Origin: Methylobacterium oryzae
GTDB taxonomy: Bacteria; Pseudomonadota; Alphaproteobacteria; Rhizobiales; Beijerinckiaceae
Direction: 5' to 3'
Assembly (NCBI RefSeq): GCF_021398735.1
Contig: NZ_CP090349.1
Coordinates: 4,793,001-4,857,000 of the forward strand
DNA length: 64,000 nt
Positions 45,536 through 53,425 of the stretch are shown piece by piece; the first letter of the stretch is position 1; each line of letters begins with the position of its first letter. The position numbers were made by a program, and so were the translations under genes. Below the pieces are notes generated by a model. It saw nothing but the letters and a program-made list of their open reading frames with translations. It did no database searches and was not told where the DNA came from.

Positions 45536-46456
45536 TCACGCGAGCGTCGATCCCGCGGCCGCCTCGGCGGCCAGCGCCTCGAAGACCAGGGCGTGACGGC
45601 GCGCCAGGGCCTCGACATCGTGCGTGTACCCGCCGCCAATCACCGCGGCGAGCGCGATCCCACGGGCGCGGGCCTGCGCCACGACGTAGCGATCGCGGGC
45701 GAGCAGTCCGTCATCGGTGAGGCAGAGACGGCCGAGACGGTCGTCCCGATGGGGATCGACGCCCGCGTTATAGAAGACGAGATCCGGCGCGAACGCGTCG
45801 AGGAGCGGCGGCAGGCGGGCGCGCAGGACATCGAGATAGGCGGCGTCGTCGAGCCGGTCGGGCAGGCCGATGTCGAGGTCGCCGGCGATCTTCTGGGCCG
45901 GGTAGTTGTTCTCGCAATGGATCGAGAGCGTGAACAGGTCGGGACTGAGGGCGAGGCAGTCCGCGGTCCCGTCGCCCTGATGCACGTCGAGGTCGACCAC
46001 GAGGACGCGCCGGACCAGACCTTCGGCCTGGAGGGTGCGGGCCGCCACCGCGACATCGTTCAGCACGCAGAAACCGGCGCCCTGCCGGCGCCGCGCGTGG
46101 TGGCTGCCGCCGGCGGCGCTGCCCGCGAGGCCTTCCGCGAGGGCGAGGCGCCCGGCCAAGAGGGTGCCGCCCACCGAGGCGCGGGAGCGGCGGACAAGGG
46201 CGGCGTCGACCGGCAAGCCGATCGCCCGCTCGATGCCCCGGCCGACATCGCAGGCGAGCACCGCGTCCACGTAGGCCGGATCGTGGGCGCGTAGCAGGAT
46301 CTCGGCACTGGCGGGCTCCGGCGTGACGAAGCCTAGGGGCGCCAGACCCTTGGCGACCAAGGTCTCGGCGAGCAGGCCGTACTTGCGCATCGGGAACCGG
46401 TGGCCTGACGGGAGCGGCGCCTCGTAGGCCGGATGGAAGGCAATCGGCGGGATCAC
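45536..46456 (-). CDS. Histone-deacetylase-like metallohydrolase
   Basis: A 306-residue class II-like HDAC/acetylpolyamine deacetylase fold. The active-site pair is GGSHHARR (His119, His120), the metal ligands are in VVDLDVHQGDGT (Asp155, Asp157, His159) and in YNAGVDPHRDDRLG, and the C-terminus has GGGYTHD. In bacteria this family deacetylates polyamines, acetoin or acetylated proteins. It starts with GTG overlapping the stop of the renalase-like gene (GTGA). Confidence 0.88.
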   Translation of the reverse strand: MIPPIAFHPAYEAPLPSGHRFPMRKYGLLAETLVAKGLAPLGFVTPEPASAEILLRAHDPAYVDAVLACDVGRGIERAIGLPVDAALVRRSRASVGGTLLAGRLALAEGLAGSAAGGSHHARRRQGAGFCVLNDVAVAARTLQAEGLVRRVLVVDLDVHQGDGTADCLALSPDLFTLSIHCENNYPAQKIAGDLDIGLPDRLDDAAYLDVLRARLPPLLDAFAPDLVFYNAGVDPHRDDRLGRLCLTDDGLLARDRYVVAQARARGIALAAVIGGGYTHDVEALARRHALVFEALAAEAAAGSTLA

Positions 46457-47394
46457 GCGGGCCGGCCCAGATCAGCCAGGAGGCACCGGGCCAGTGCCTG
46501 ACCGCTGTCGTAGGCCGCCTCGATCCGGGCGCCGAGGCACCAATCCCCGCCTGCCCCGAGACGCAGGTCCGGATCGTACAGGCAGGGTTGCTCCAGGGCG
46601 GTCTCGACCTGGGCGTAGCGCCAGCGATGTGCCTCCGCGTGGGACGGCCGGAGCGTGGCGCCGAGGACGTCCTCGGCCGCTCCGAGAAGCGCGGCAATGA
46701 CCGCCTCGCGCGGGGCCTCGAGATGTCCGCGGGACCAGGCGGGCGTCGCGTGCACCGTGAGCCGCGAGCCGGCAGGCCTCCCGGGCTTCGCGGAATCGTG
46801 CGCGATCAGGCCGATCGGATCGGTCCGAGGCTGGACGAGGACATCCCGTGGTCGCGTCTCCGTCGTCACCATGAGCGACCAGCACGGCGCATAGGTGGCG
46901 CGCCGGACACCGGGCAACGCGACGCCCGATGCCTCGAGCAGCGTCGTGACCTGAGGGGCCGGGAAGGTGATCGCGACGGCGTCGAACGGGCCGTGCACGG
47001 TGCCGGCCGCGTCCTCGAGGTGCCAGCGCGCTCCCTGCCGTCGAAGCCGCACGACGGTCGTCGCGCTCGATACCGGAAGGTCCGAGAGCAGGGCGCGGAC
47101 GGGCTCCGTCATGCCCGGCACGCCGACATGGCGGTCGGAGCCGGCCCAGGGCGCGACGATGCCCAGCCGCGTCCACCGGCCGAGCTCGGCCGCGAAGGCG
47201 GGCCCGCGCGCGCGCATGAATTGCGCGCCGTGGTCGAACTGCATCTCACCGACCCGCCGGGTCGCCATGCGTCCCCCGACCCCGCGCCCCTTGTCGAAGA
47301 CCCGGACGCGGAGGCCCGCCTCGGCCAGCCGGCGCGCGGCGGCCGCGCCTGCCATGCCGGCTCCGAGGACCGCGACAATTCCGTGCTCGTTCAC
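46453..47394 (-). CDS. Renalase-like FAD-dependent oxidoreductase
   Basis: A 313-residue FAD/NAD(P)-binding protein. The dinucleotide motif is VAVLGAGMAGAAAARRLAEAG (residues 7-27) followed by VFDKGRGVGGRMATRR, the renalase/amine-oxidase signature, and a DHGAQFM segment. The GTG start at 47394 is preceded by an AGGGG-like site. Bacterial renalases oxidise isomeric forms of NAD(P)H; that role is known for the family and assumed here. It is the first gene of a two-gene operon with the HDAC-like gene. Confidence 0.8.
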   Translation of the reverse strand: MNEHGIVAVLGAGMAGAAAARRLAEAGLRVRVFDKGRGVGGRMATRRVGEMQFDHGAQFMRARGPAFAAELGRWTRLGIVAPWAGSDRHVGVPGMTEPVRALLSDLPVSSATTVVRLRRQGARWHLEDAAGTVHGPFDAVAITFPAPQVTTLLEASGVALPGVRRATYAPCWSLMVTTETRPRDVLVQPRTDPIGLIAHDSAKPGRPAGSRLTVHATPAWSRGHLEAPREAVIAALLGAAEDVLGATLRPSHAEAHRWRYAQVETALEQPCLYDPDLRLGAGGDWCLGARIEAAYDSGQALARCLLADLGRPA

Positions 47395-47565
47395 GCCCCT
47401 GCCCCGTCTGAACGACCGGCCCCGCCGCCGCGTGAGGGCGAAGATAGGGGCCGAGCCACGCGGCGTCAGAGCGACGGAATCGCGCTCGTCATGGACGGGA
47501 CCTGTGTTCGCGGCGCGGATACGGTCCGGCTGTCCGGCGAAGTCCCGCGGCGATGGGTGGCGCCG

Positions 47566-47650
47566 TGGTGCGGGTAGAGGGAATCGAACCCCCACGCCTT
47601 GCGGCTGGCGATTTTGAGTCGCCCGCGTCTACCAATTCCGCCATACCCGC
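47566..47650 (-). tRNA. tRNA-Leu (CAA)
   Basis: An 85-base tRNA on the minus strand with a perfect 7-base acceptor stem (GCGGGTA/TACCCGC), D-arm with GGAATTGGTAGACGC, and anticodon stem GGCGA/TCGCC around the loop CTCAAAA, whose anticodon is CAA. A long variable arm is present, as expected for leucine. The TpsiC arm is GGGGTTCGATTCCCTC. The 3' CCA is encoded. It reads the codon UUG, which is rare in this GC-rich genome. Confidence 0.95.
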
Positions 47651-47774
47651 GTGCCAGCGCTCTTCGCATAGGTCGGCGGCTCCGGCCAAGTGTTGTTTTG
47701 CGTCGGTCGGCGATCTGGCCAAGGCGGGGCGCCTATGCTCAAAGGGCGGCCGATCTCATAATCCGGGACCTTGA

Positions 47775-48356
47775 ATGCTCCGCCGGCTCTACGCGTGGAT
47801 CCTGGCCCTCAGTGACCGGCCATCCGCGCCCTACGCGCTCGGTGCTGTGGCCTTCGCCGAAAGCTCCTTCTTTCCGGTTCCACCGGACGTGATGCTCGTC
47901 CCGATGGCGGTCGCCCGGCCGGATCGGGTCTGGTTCTACGCCGCGATCACGACGGTCGCCTCGGTCCTCGGCGGTCTGGTCGGCTACGCCATCGGAGCCC
48001 TGCTGTTCGACTCCGTCGGTGAGTGGCTCATCCGCCTCTACGGCTTGCAGAACTCGGCCGCCACCTTCCAGGACTCCTACGCGCGCTACGGCCACTGGGT
48101 GATCCTGCTGAAGGGGCTCACGCCGATCCCCTACAAGCTCGTGACGATCACGTCGGGTTTCGCGCATTACAGCCTGTTCTGGTTCACGATCCTGTCGATC
48201 GTGACCCGCGGAGCCCGCTTCTTCATTCTCGCCGGATTGCTCGGCCGCTACGGTGTCCAGATTCGCGGCGTGCTCGACCGGCACCTGAACGCGGTCGCGG
48301 CGATCTCCGTCGCCGTCATCGTCCTCGGCTTCCTGCTCTTCAAGGTGATCCTGTAG
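47775..48356 (+). CDS. DedA/YqaA-like membrane protein
   Basis: A 193-residue integral membrane protein of the DedA (SNARE-associated Golgi) superfamily, YqaA type. It has the re-entrant loop motif SSFFPVPPDVMLVP and the second half motif LLKGLTPIPYKLVTITSG. It is probably an inner-membrane protein related to proton-dependent lipid or osmotic transport; the function of YqaA is not settled. It ends 2 bases before the DsbB-like gene begins, so they form an operon. Confidence 0.85.
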   Translation: MLRRLYAWILALSDRPSAPYALGAVAFAESSFFPVPPDVMLVPMAVARPDRVWFYAAITTVASVLGGLVGYAIGALLFDSVGEWLIRLYGLQNSAATFQDSYARYGHWVILLKGLTPIPYKLVTITSGFAHYSLFWFTILSIVTRGARFFILAGLLGRYGVQIRGVLDRHLNAVAAISVAVIVLGFLLFKVIL

Positions 48357-48358
48357 CG

Positions 48359-48847
48359 ATGAACACGGCGGCTGCCCTGCGCCTCAAGACCGCTGGCCTC
48401 TGGCTCGCGATCGCCTCCGCCCTCACCGTCGGGGCCGCGCTAGTCCTCCAGTACGGATACGGCTACGCGCCGTGCAAGCTCTGCCTGACCGAGCGGCTGC
48501 CCTACTACGCCGCCGTGCCGCTGGGCCTGCTGGCCCTGTTCCTGCCGGAGCGCTTGGCGCGGATCGCCCTCGGGCTCGCGGCCCTCGGCCTGCTCTACGG
48601 GGCCGGGATCGGGGTCTACCACGCCGGCGCGGAATGGGGCTTCTGGCCGGGACCCGCCGATTGCGGCGGCGGCACCGGCGCCAATCCGGGCCAGGTCGGC
48701 GACTTCCTCAACAGCCTGCAGACCACGAAGGTGGTCGACTGCTCGGTGGCCGCGCTCCGGGTGCTGGGCGTGTCGCTCGCCGGCTGGAGCGCCGCGATCT
48801 CGGCCGTGCTGGCCTCCTTCGCGGGGACCGCCGCGCTGCGTCCCTGA
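48359..48847 (+). CDS. DsbB-like disulfide-generating membrane protein
   Basis: A 162-residue four-segment membrane protein. It has the first Cys pair in APCKLCLTER (Cys39, Cys42) and a second pair in the periplasmic loop (ADCGGG and VVDCSV, Cys102 and Cys128). This is the DsbB pattern: quinone-linked re-oxidation of DsbA. It is in an operon with the DedA-like gene. Some relatives serve a specific partner rather than DsbA, and no DsbA gene is in the window. Confidence 0.85.
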   Translation: MNTAAALRLKTAGLWLAIASALTVGAALVLQYGYGYAPCKLCLTERLPYYAAVPLGLLALFLPERLARIALGLAALGLLYGAGIGVYHAGAEWGFWPGPADCGGGTGANPGQVGDFLNSLQTTKVVDCSVAALRVLGVSLAGWSAAISAVLASFAGTAALRP

Positions 48848-48870
48848 CGCGCGCGGACCGGCGAGGCCGA

Positions 48871-49323
48871 TCAGTTCCGGTCGTCGGGCAGGATCGGAAT
48901 CGCCGCCACCTCGATGCCCTCGTCGATCAGGGCCCGCGCCTCCGCGGGGCTCGCCTCACCGTAGATCGAACGCCCTTCCGCCTCGCCGTAGTGGATCTTG
49001 CGCGCCTCCTCGGGGAAGCGCGCCCCGACATGCTCGGCATTCGCCACGACGTGCTCCCGGAGCGCGCGCAGCATCGCCCGCATCTGACGTTCCGGCTCGG
49101 CGATCATGGTCACCGGCGCCTCCGCCTTCGGGATCGGCGGCGGCGCGCGCTCCCGATCCGTGCGGGCGACGCTTGGCACCATCAGTGCCTTGCTGACCTT
49201 GGCGCTGTCGCAGACCGGGCACGTCACGAGGCCGCGCGTGACCTGCGTGTCGTAGGAATCGGAGGACGGGAACCAGCTCTCGAAGCCGTGCCCGGCATCG
49301 CAGACGAGACTGTACCGGATCAT
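48871..49323 (-). CDS. DUF1178-family protein
   Basis: A 150-residue protein with the DUF1178 features: MIRYSLVCDAGHGFESWF, then a second Cys pair in VTCPVCDSAKVSKALM (a zinc-finger-like four-Cys set), a linker, and REHVVANAEHVGARFPEEARKIHYGEAE near the C-terminus. It lies in the conserved alphaproteobacterial order grxC-nitrilase-DUF1178. The function is unknown. Confidence 0.88.
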   Translation of the reverse strand: MIRYSLVCDAGHGFESWFPSSDSYDTQVTRGLVTCPVCDSAKVSKALMVPSVARTDRERAPPPIPKAEAPVTMIAEPERQMRAMLRALREHVVANAEHVGARFPEEARKIHYGEAEGRSIYGEASPAEARALIDEGIEVAAIPILPDDRN

Positions 49324-49343
49324 TCTGTTGCTTGCTGTGGTGA

Positions 49344-50201
49344 CTACTGCGCGGCGCGAGTCCGCGGACCGACGCGCTCGACGGTGAAGGGCCGGCCGTG
49401 CTGCAGCGAGGGAATGCGGGCCCGGGCCTCCGCGACCTGCGCGAGGTCGATCTCCGCCAGGATGATCCCCGGCTCGTCCCCGCCGGCATCGGCCAGGACC
49501 CGGCCCCAGGGATCGACGATCAGCGAGTGGCCGTAGGTCTCGCGCCCGTCCTCGTGCCGACCGCCCTGCGCCGCCGAGATCACGAAGGCGCCGGTCTCGA
49601 TGGCCCGGGCCCGTTGCAGGACGTGCCAGTGGGCCTCGCCGGTCTGCCGGGTGAAGCAGGCGGGGGCCGTCAGCACGTCCGCGCCCGCCTCGGCGAGGGC
49701 GCGGTACAGCGAGGGGAAGCGGATGTCGTAGCAGATCGTCAGGCCGAGCGTGGCCCACGGCGTCTCGGCCAGCACCGCGCGGGCGCCACCGGAATAGGTC
49801 GCGGATTCCCGCCAGCGCTCGCCGCTCGGCAGGTCGACGTCGAAGAGATGCAGCTTGTCGTAGGAGGCCAGGATCTCCCCGTCGGCGCCGATCAGGTAGG
49901 CGCGGTTGGCGATCTTGTCGCCGGCCCTGACCGCGATCGAGCCGATCTGGACGACCGTTCCGGTCTGACGCGCGGCCTCGCGGAGCGCCGCCAGGGTCGG
50001 GTCCTGCTCCTCGGTGGTGACGTGGGCGAACAGACGCTCGCGGCTCCGCTCCACCAGGGACGTCATCTCGGGAGTCTGCACGTAGGCCGCGCCCCGCGCC
50101 GACGCCTCGCGCACGCCCGCCACGGCCGCGTCGCGATTGGCGGCAGGGTCGCGCCCCGACCGCATCTGCACGCAGGCAGCCGTGAAGCGGGGCTCAGGCA
50201 T
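49344..50201 (-). CDS. Carbon-nitrogen hydrolase (nitrilase superfamily, Nit-like)
   Basis: A 285-residue nitrilase-fold enzyme. The catalytic triad is Glu in YVQTPEMTS, Lys in YDKLHLFDVDLP and Cys in LTICYDIRFPSLYR. The sequence pattern is close to the Nit1/Nit2 omega-amidase or deaminated-glutathione amidase group. It starts at the ATG at 50201, overlapping the grxC stop by 8 bases, so it follows grxC in one operon. The likely role is removal of damaged amides, tied to glutathione by its neighbour; this is an inference. Confidence 0.88.
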   Translation of the reverse strand: MPEPRFTAACVQMRSGRDPAANRDAAVAGVREASARGAAYVQTPEMTSLVERSRERLFAHVTTEEQDPTLAALREAARQTGTVVQIGSIAVRAGDKIANRAYLIGADGEILASYDKLHLFDVDLPSGERWRESATYSGGARAVLAETPWATLGLTICYDIRFPSLYRALAEAGADVLTAPACFTRQTGEAHWHVLQRARAIETGAFVISAAQGGRHEDGRETYGHSLIVDPWGRVLADAGGDEPGIILAEIDLAQVAEARARIPSLQHGRPFTVERVGPRTRAAQ

Positions 50202-50463
50202 CGGCCGTGTCCTTGAGCAGCGGGTCGAGCTTGCCGGCGCGATCGAGGGCGTACAGGTCGTCGCAGCCGCCGACATGCGTGGCGCCCACGAAGATCTGGG
50301 GAACGCTGGTGCGGCCGCCGGCGCGCTCGACCATGGTGGACCGGGCGCCCTGCACGCGCTCGACGTCGATCTCCTGGAAGGCGACGCCCTTCTCCTTCAG
50401 CAGGCTCTTGGCCGCCGAGCAGTAAGGACACCAAGCCGTGGTGTAGATTGTGACCGGCTGCAT
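50194..50463 (-). CDS. grxC: Glutaredoxin 3
   Basis: An 89-residue dithiol glutaredoxin with the active site CPYC at residues 12-15 (MQPVTIYTTAWCPYC) and the glutathione-binding segments RTSVPQIFVG and HVGGCDDLYAL. It reduces disulfides and mixed disulfides using glutathione. It is the first gene of the operon with the nitrilase and DUF1178. Confidence 0.93.
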   Translation of the reverse strand: MQPVTIYTTAWCPYCSAAKSLLKEKGVAFQEIDVERVQGARSTMVERAGGRTSVPQIFVGATHVGGCDDLYALDRAGKLDPLLKDTADA

Positions 50464-50579
50464 CGCGATCGTCGTCCCGCGCGTGAACTCGGGACATATA
50501 GGAGCGCGGGGCGCGCCTTGCCTATGCCCGTGTGGTCACAGGGCAACGCGCGCGCGCCGTCGACGAAGCACCGGCAGGA

Positions 50580-50936
50580 TCAGGCGGCCAGGAGCTTCTC
50601 GACCTCGTTGACGAGGTCGCGGAGGTGGAAGGGCTTCGACAGGACCTTGGCGTCCTTCGGGGCCTTCGAATCCGGGTTGAGGGCGACCGCCGCGAAGCCG
50701 GTGATGAACATCACCTTGATGTCGGGATCGAGCTCGGTGGCGCGGCGGGCCAGCTCGATGCCGTCCATCTCGGGCATCACGATGTCGGTCAGCAGCAGCT
50801 CGAACGGCTCCTCGCGCAGCCGGTTGTAGGCGGAGAGGCCGTTGTCGAAGGACAGGACATCGTAGCCCGCGTTCTGCAGCGCCTTGGCCAGAAACCGGCG
50901 CATGTCGTTGTCGTCTTCCGCCAGCAGGATTTTCAT
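50580..50936 (-). CDS. cpdR: Cell-cycle response regulator CpdR
   Basis: A 118-residue single receiver domain: acidic pocket LLAEDDND (Glu7, Asp8, Asp9), phospho-acceptor Asp51 in LLLTDIVMPEMDG, the switch Thr in MFITGFAAVAL, and Lys in VLSKPFHLRDL. The sequence and length match CpdR, which in its unphosphorylated form delivers CtrA and other targets to ClpXP during the alphaproteobacterial cell cycle. It is divergent from the N-formylglutamate amidohydrolase gene. Confidence 0.9.
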   Translation of the reverse strand: MKILLAEDDNDMRRFLAKALQNAGYDVLSFDNGLSAYNRLREEPFELLLTDIVMPEMDGIELARRATELDPDIKVMFITGFAAVALNPDSKAPKDAKVLSKPFHLRDLVNEVEKLLAA

Positions 50937-51142
50937 CGGCCGGATCCGAGCCTTCGAGTCGAGAAGTTGATCCCATAAAGGGAGGCGATGGTAAACAAGG
51001 TGTTAGGATGGAGCGCGCAGCCGCCGCCGCGTGTCTCCCGGGCGACTGCGTCGGCCGCCGGTGCGGAGTGGACAGGCGATCGATCGCACACCACAGTGAG
51101 CGCCTGCCGTCCTCGTTCAACCGCCGGGGTGTCCACCAGCCG

Positions 51143-52045
51143 ATGACTGCAACCGAACCGGTACAGCCAGACGCCTTCGGATTTGCCCCGGCCTTCGTGG
51201 TCGACGAGCCCGCGGCGCACACCCTGCCTTTCGTCTTCAATACCGGTCATTCCGGGGCCGTCTACCCCCCCGACTTCATCGCGGCCTCGCGGCTCGACGC
51301 GCTGACCCTGCGCCGCTCCGAGGATGCCCACGTCGACCGCCTGTTCGGATCGGTCGTCGGACTGGGCGCGCCGCTCCTGCGGGCCAACTTCCCCCGCGCC
51401 TTCCTCGACGTGAACCGGGAGCCCTACGAACTCGACCCGCGCATGTTCGAGGGGCGCCTGCCGCCCTTCGCCAACACCCGGTCGATGCGCGTCGCGGGCG
51501 GTCTCGGGACCGTGCCCCGGGTCGTCGCCGACGGCCAGGAGATCTACGCCCGGCGCCTGCCGGTCGCCGAGGCGACCGCCCGGATCGAGAGCCTGTACAA
51601 GCCGTATCATCGCGCGCTGCGCGGACTGGTCCAGCGCACGGCGCGCACCCACGGCCACTGCATGCTCGTCGATTGCCACTCGATGCCGTCCTCGAGCCTC
51701 GGCCGCGATCCGGACATGAAAGCCGACGTGGTGCTGGGCGACCGCTACGGCACGGCGTGCGCACCCGTCCTGATCGACGGATTCGAGGCCGCGTTCCGGG
51801 CCCGGGGTTTCCGCGTGGTCCGCAACAAGCCCTACGCCGGCGGCTTCATCACGGAGCATTACGGCGAGCCGAACCTCGACCGCCACGCGCTCCAGATCGA
51901 GCTGAACCGGGGTCTCTACATGAACGAGGCCAGCCTCGCGATGACGGCGGGCTTCCCGGCACTGGTCGAGGCGCTGCGCGGCGTCGTCGCCGATGTCGCC
52001 AAGGACCTCGACGATCTCGTCCCCCGCCGGATGGCCGCGGAATAG
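51143..52045 (+). CDS. N-formylglutamate amidohydrolase family protein
   Basis: A 300-residue zinc amidohydrolase. The metal-site motifs are FVFNTGHSGAVYP (His) and LVDCHSMPSSS (His), with the conserved NRGLYMNEASLA near the C-terminus. The family hydrolyses N-formyl-L-glutamate in histidine degradation, but members beside cpdR may have a different role. I start at the ATG at 51143, since the upstream frame lacks family character. It is the first gene upstream of the small-RNA gene candidate. Confidence 0.85.
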   Translation: MTATEPVQPDAFGFAPAFVVDEPAAHTLPFVFNTGHSGAVYPPDFIAASRLDALTLRRSEDAHVDRLFGSVVGLGAPLLRANFPRAFLDVNREPYELDPRMFEGRLPPFANTRSMRVAGGLGTVPRVVADGQEIYARRLPVAEATARIESLYKPYHRALRGLVQRTARTHGHCMLVDCHSMPSSSLGRDPDMKADVVLGDRYGTACAPVLIDGFEAAFRARGFRVVRNKPYAGGFITEHYGEPNLDRHALQIELNRGLYMNEASLAMTAGFPALVEALRGVVADVAKDLDDLVPRRMAAE

Positions 52046-52090
52046 GGGCGCTGTCCCGACCGTTCACGAAGAAGAGCGGCGGTATACCGG

Positions 52091-52122
52091 AAAGAAAAAA
52101 GGCCACTCCCGAAGGAGCGGCC
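52091..52122 (-). terminator. Intrinsic terminator of the small RNA
   Basis: GGCC-pairs plus a CTCC/GGAG stem with a TTCG loop (52101-52122), followed on the minus strand by a run of six T, C and three T (52100 down to 52091). It is the only clear intrinsic terminator with a T run that I find in the window. It may also stop read-through from galU. Confidence 0.85.
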
Positions 52123-52186
52123 CGAAGTCTAGGGAGGAAACGCCCAAGAAGGGCAGCGAGACCGCGACGCCATCGCGATCTCGCAA
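52091..52186 (-). ncRNA. Candidate trans-acting small RNA with anti-Shine-Dalgarno segment
   Basis: On the minus strand an RNA of about 96 bases can be drawn in full. Its first hairpin (52156-52184) has two 12-base arms with one wobble pair around a 5-base loop. A second short hairpin (52142-52154) has the stem GCCC/GGGC. Then comes single-stranded TTTCCTCCC (52132-52140), complementary to ribosome-binding sites. It ends with a CTCC/GGAG stem capped by TTCG, extended by GGCC pairs, and a T run, a classic terminator. The upstream promoter is separately listed. The form resembles alphaproteobacterial sRNAs of the alpha-r14 (NfeR1) type, which bind targets through such CU-rich segments; this resemblance is recalled, not tested. 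Confidence 0.7.
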
Positions 52187-52191
52187 CGCAC

Positions 52192-52220
52192 AAACTAAAG
52201 TGCGCCGCACAAGAAGCAAG
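52192..52220 (-). promoter_or_regulatory. Promoter of the small RNA
   Basis: On the minus strand, CTTGCT (52215-52220), 17 bases, then TAGTTT (52192-52197) fits the alphaproteobacterial sigma-70 pattern (CTTGAC, about 17, CTATAT). The predicted start, 6-7 bases further on, falls at about 52185-52186, exactly where the first hairpin begins. Confidence 0.6.
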
Positions 52221-52384
52221 CGCAATTCGCCCGCCGCGGCCGCTCTGCGCGCATACCTGAAGCGCGTTCTCTGGCCGCCGCGCGTCGCCGCGTGCAGGCG
52301 TAGCTCGGACGAGAGCGAGAACCGATGCGGTCACACGTGTCGCCTAGCGGGGCGCGGTGATCGGATCCGCGCCCGCAGCGCCAT

Positions 52385-53254
52385 TCAGCCCTGGCTCTTG
52401 AGCAGCTTCTCGATCTCGGCCCGCAGGGGTCCTGCGAGATCGTTCCGCTCAAGGGCGTAGGCGAGATTCGCCGTGAGGAAGCCGAGCTTCGAGCCGGTAT
52501 CGTAGGTCCGGCCCTCGTAGCGCATGCCGTAGAACGCCTGCTTCTCCATCAGGTCGATCATGGCGTCCGTGAGCTGGATCTCGCCGCCCGCGCCCTTCTT
52601 GCCGTGCTCGAGGATCCCGAAGATCTCGGGCTGGAGGATGTAGCGCCCGGAGATGATGAAGTTCGACGGCGCCGTGCCCTGCTTGGGCTTCTCGACCATC
52701 CCGGTGATCTGGAAGGACTGGCCGTAGGTCTCGCCCACGCTGACGATGCCGTACTGGTGCGTCTCCTCGGGCGCCACCTCCTCGACGGCGATGATGTTGC
52801 CGCCGTGGCGATCGTAGGCGGCCAGCATCTGCTGCATACAGCCGCGGCTCAGCATGTCGGGGAGCAGCACCGCGAAGGGCTCGTCGCCGACGATCTCGCG
52901 GGCGCACCACACCGCGTGGCCGAGGCCGAGTGGCGCCTGCTGGCGGGTAAAGCTGGTCTGGCCGGCCTTCGGCAGGTCCTTCTTCAGCTCTTCATAGGCG
53001 GCCGTCTTCCCGCGCTCCTGAAGGGTGTGGTCGAGCTCGAACGCAATGTCGAAATGGTCCTCGATCACCGCTTTGCCGCGGCCGGTGACGAAGATGAAGT
53101 GCTCGATCCCGGCCGCGCGCGCCTCGTCGACGACGTGCTGCACCACTGGCCGGTCGACGACCGTGAGCATCTCCTTCGGGACCGCCTTCGTGGCGGGCAG
53201 GAAGCGCGTGCCGAGGCCCGCGACGGGGAGGACGGCCTTGCGGATCGGTTTCAT
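52385..53254 (-). CDS. galU: UTP-glucose-1-phosphate uridylyltransferase
   Basis: A 289-residue nucleotidyltransferase. The nucleotide-binding motif is [21 protein letters not shown] (residues 9-29), followed by [11 protein letters not shown] and the sugar-phosphate contact region [10 protein letters not shown]. It makes UDP-glucose for cell-envelope and exopolysaccharide synthesis. It is divergent from galE, which suggests shared control of UDP-sugar supply. The length is normal. Confidence 0.95.
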   Translation of the reverse strand: MKPIRKAVLPVAGLGTRFLPATKAVPKEMLTVVDRPVVQHVVDEARAAGIEHFIFVTGRGKAVIEDHFDIAFELDHTLQERGKTAAYEELKKDLPKAGQTSFTRQQAPLGLGHAVWCAREIVGDEPFAVLLPDMLSRGCMQQMLAAYDRHGGNIIAVEEVAPEETHQYGIVSVGETYGQSFQITGMVEKPKQGTAPSNFIISGRYILQPEIFGILEHGKKGAGGEIQLTDAMIDLMEKQAFYGMRYEGRTYDTGSKLGFLTANLAYALERNDLAGPLRAEIEKLLKSQG

Positions 53255-53425
53255 CGAGCGGTAACCCCGGAACTGGATGGAACGACGTGGTCAGCTGTGC
53301 GGTCAGTGAGATAGCTTAACGCGAGCCGTCGCAAGCATGTACATCGTTAGTATGAGGCGGCGGGGCGTAAATTTCCCGTCTGCAAAGGCGTAAGCAGTTG
53401 CCGGGATGGCGGCAGTGAGGGCGAG

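Noticed and set aside
48871..49323. Zinc-ribbon protein alone as a separate call
   Set aside because: The four-Cys set belongs to the DUF1178 protein already listed and is not a separate feature.
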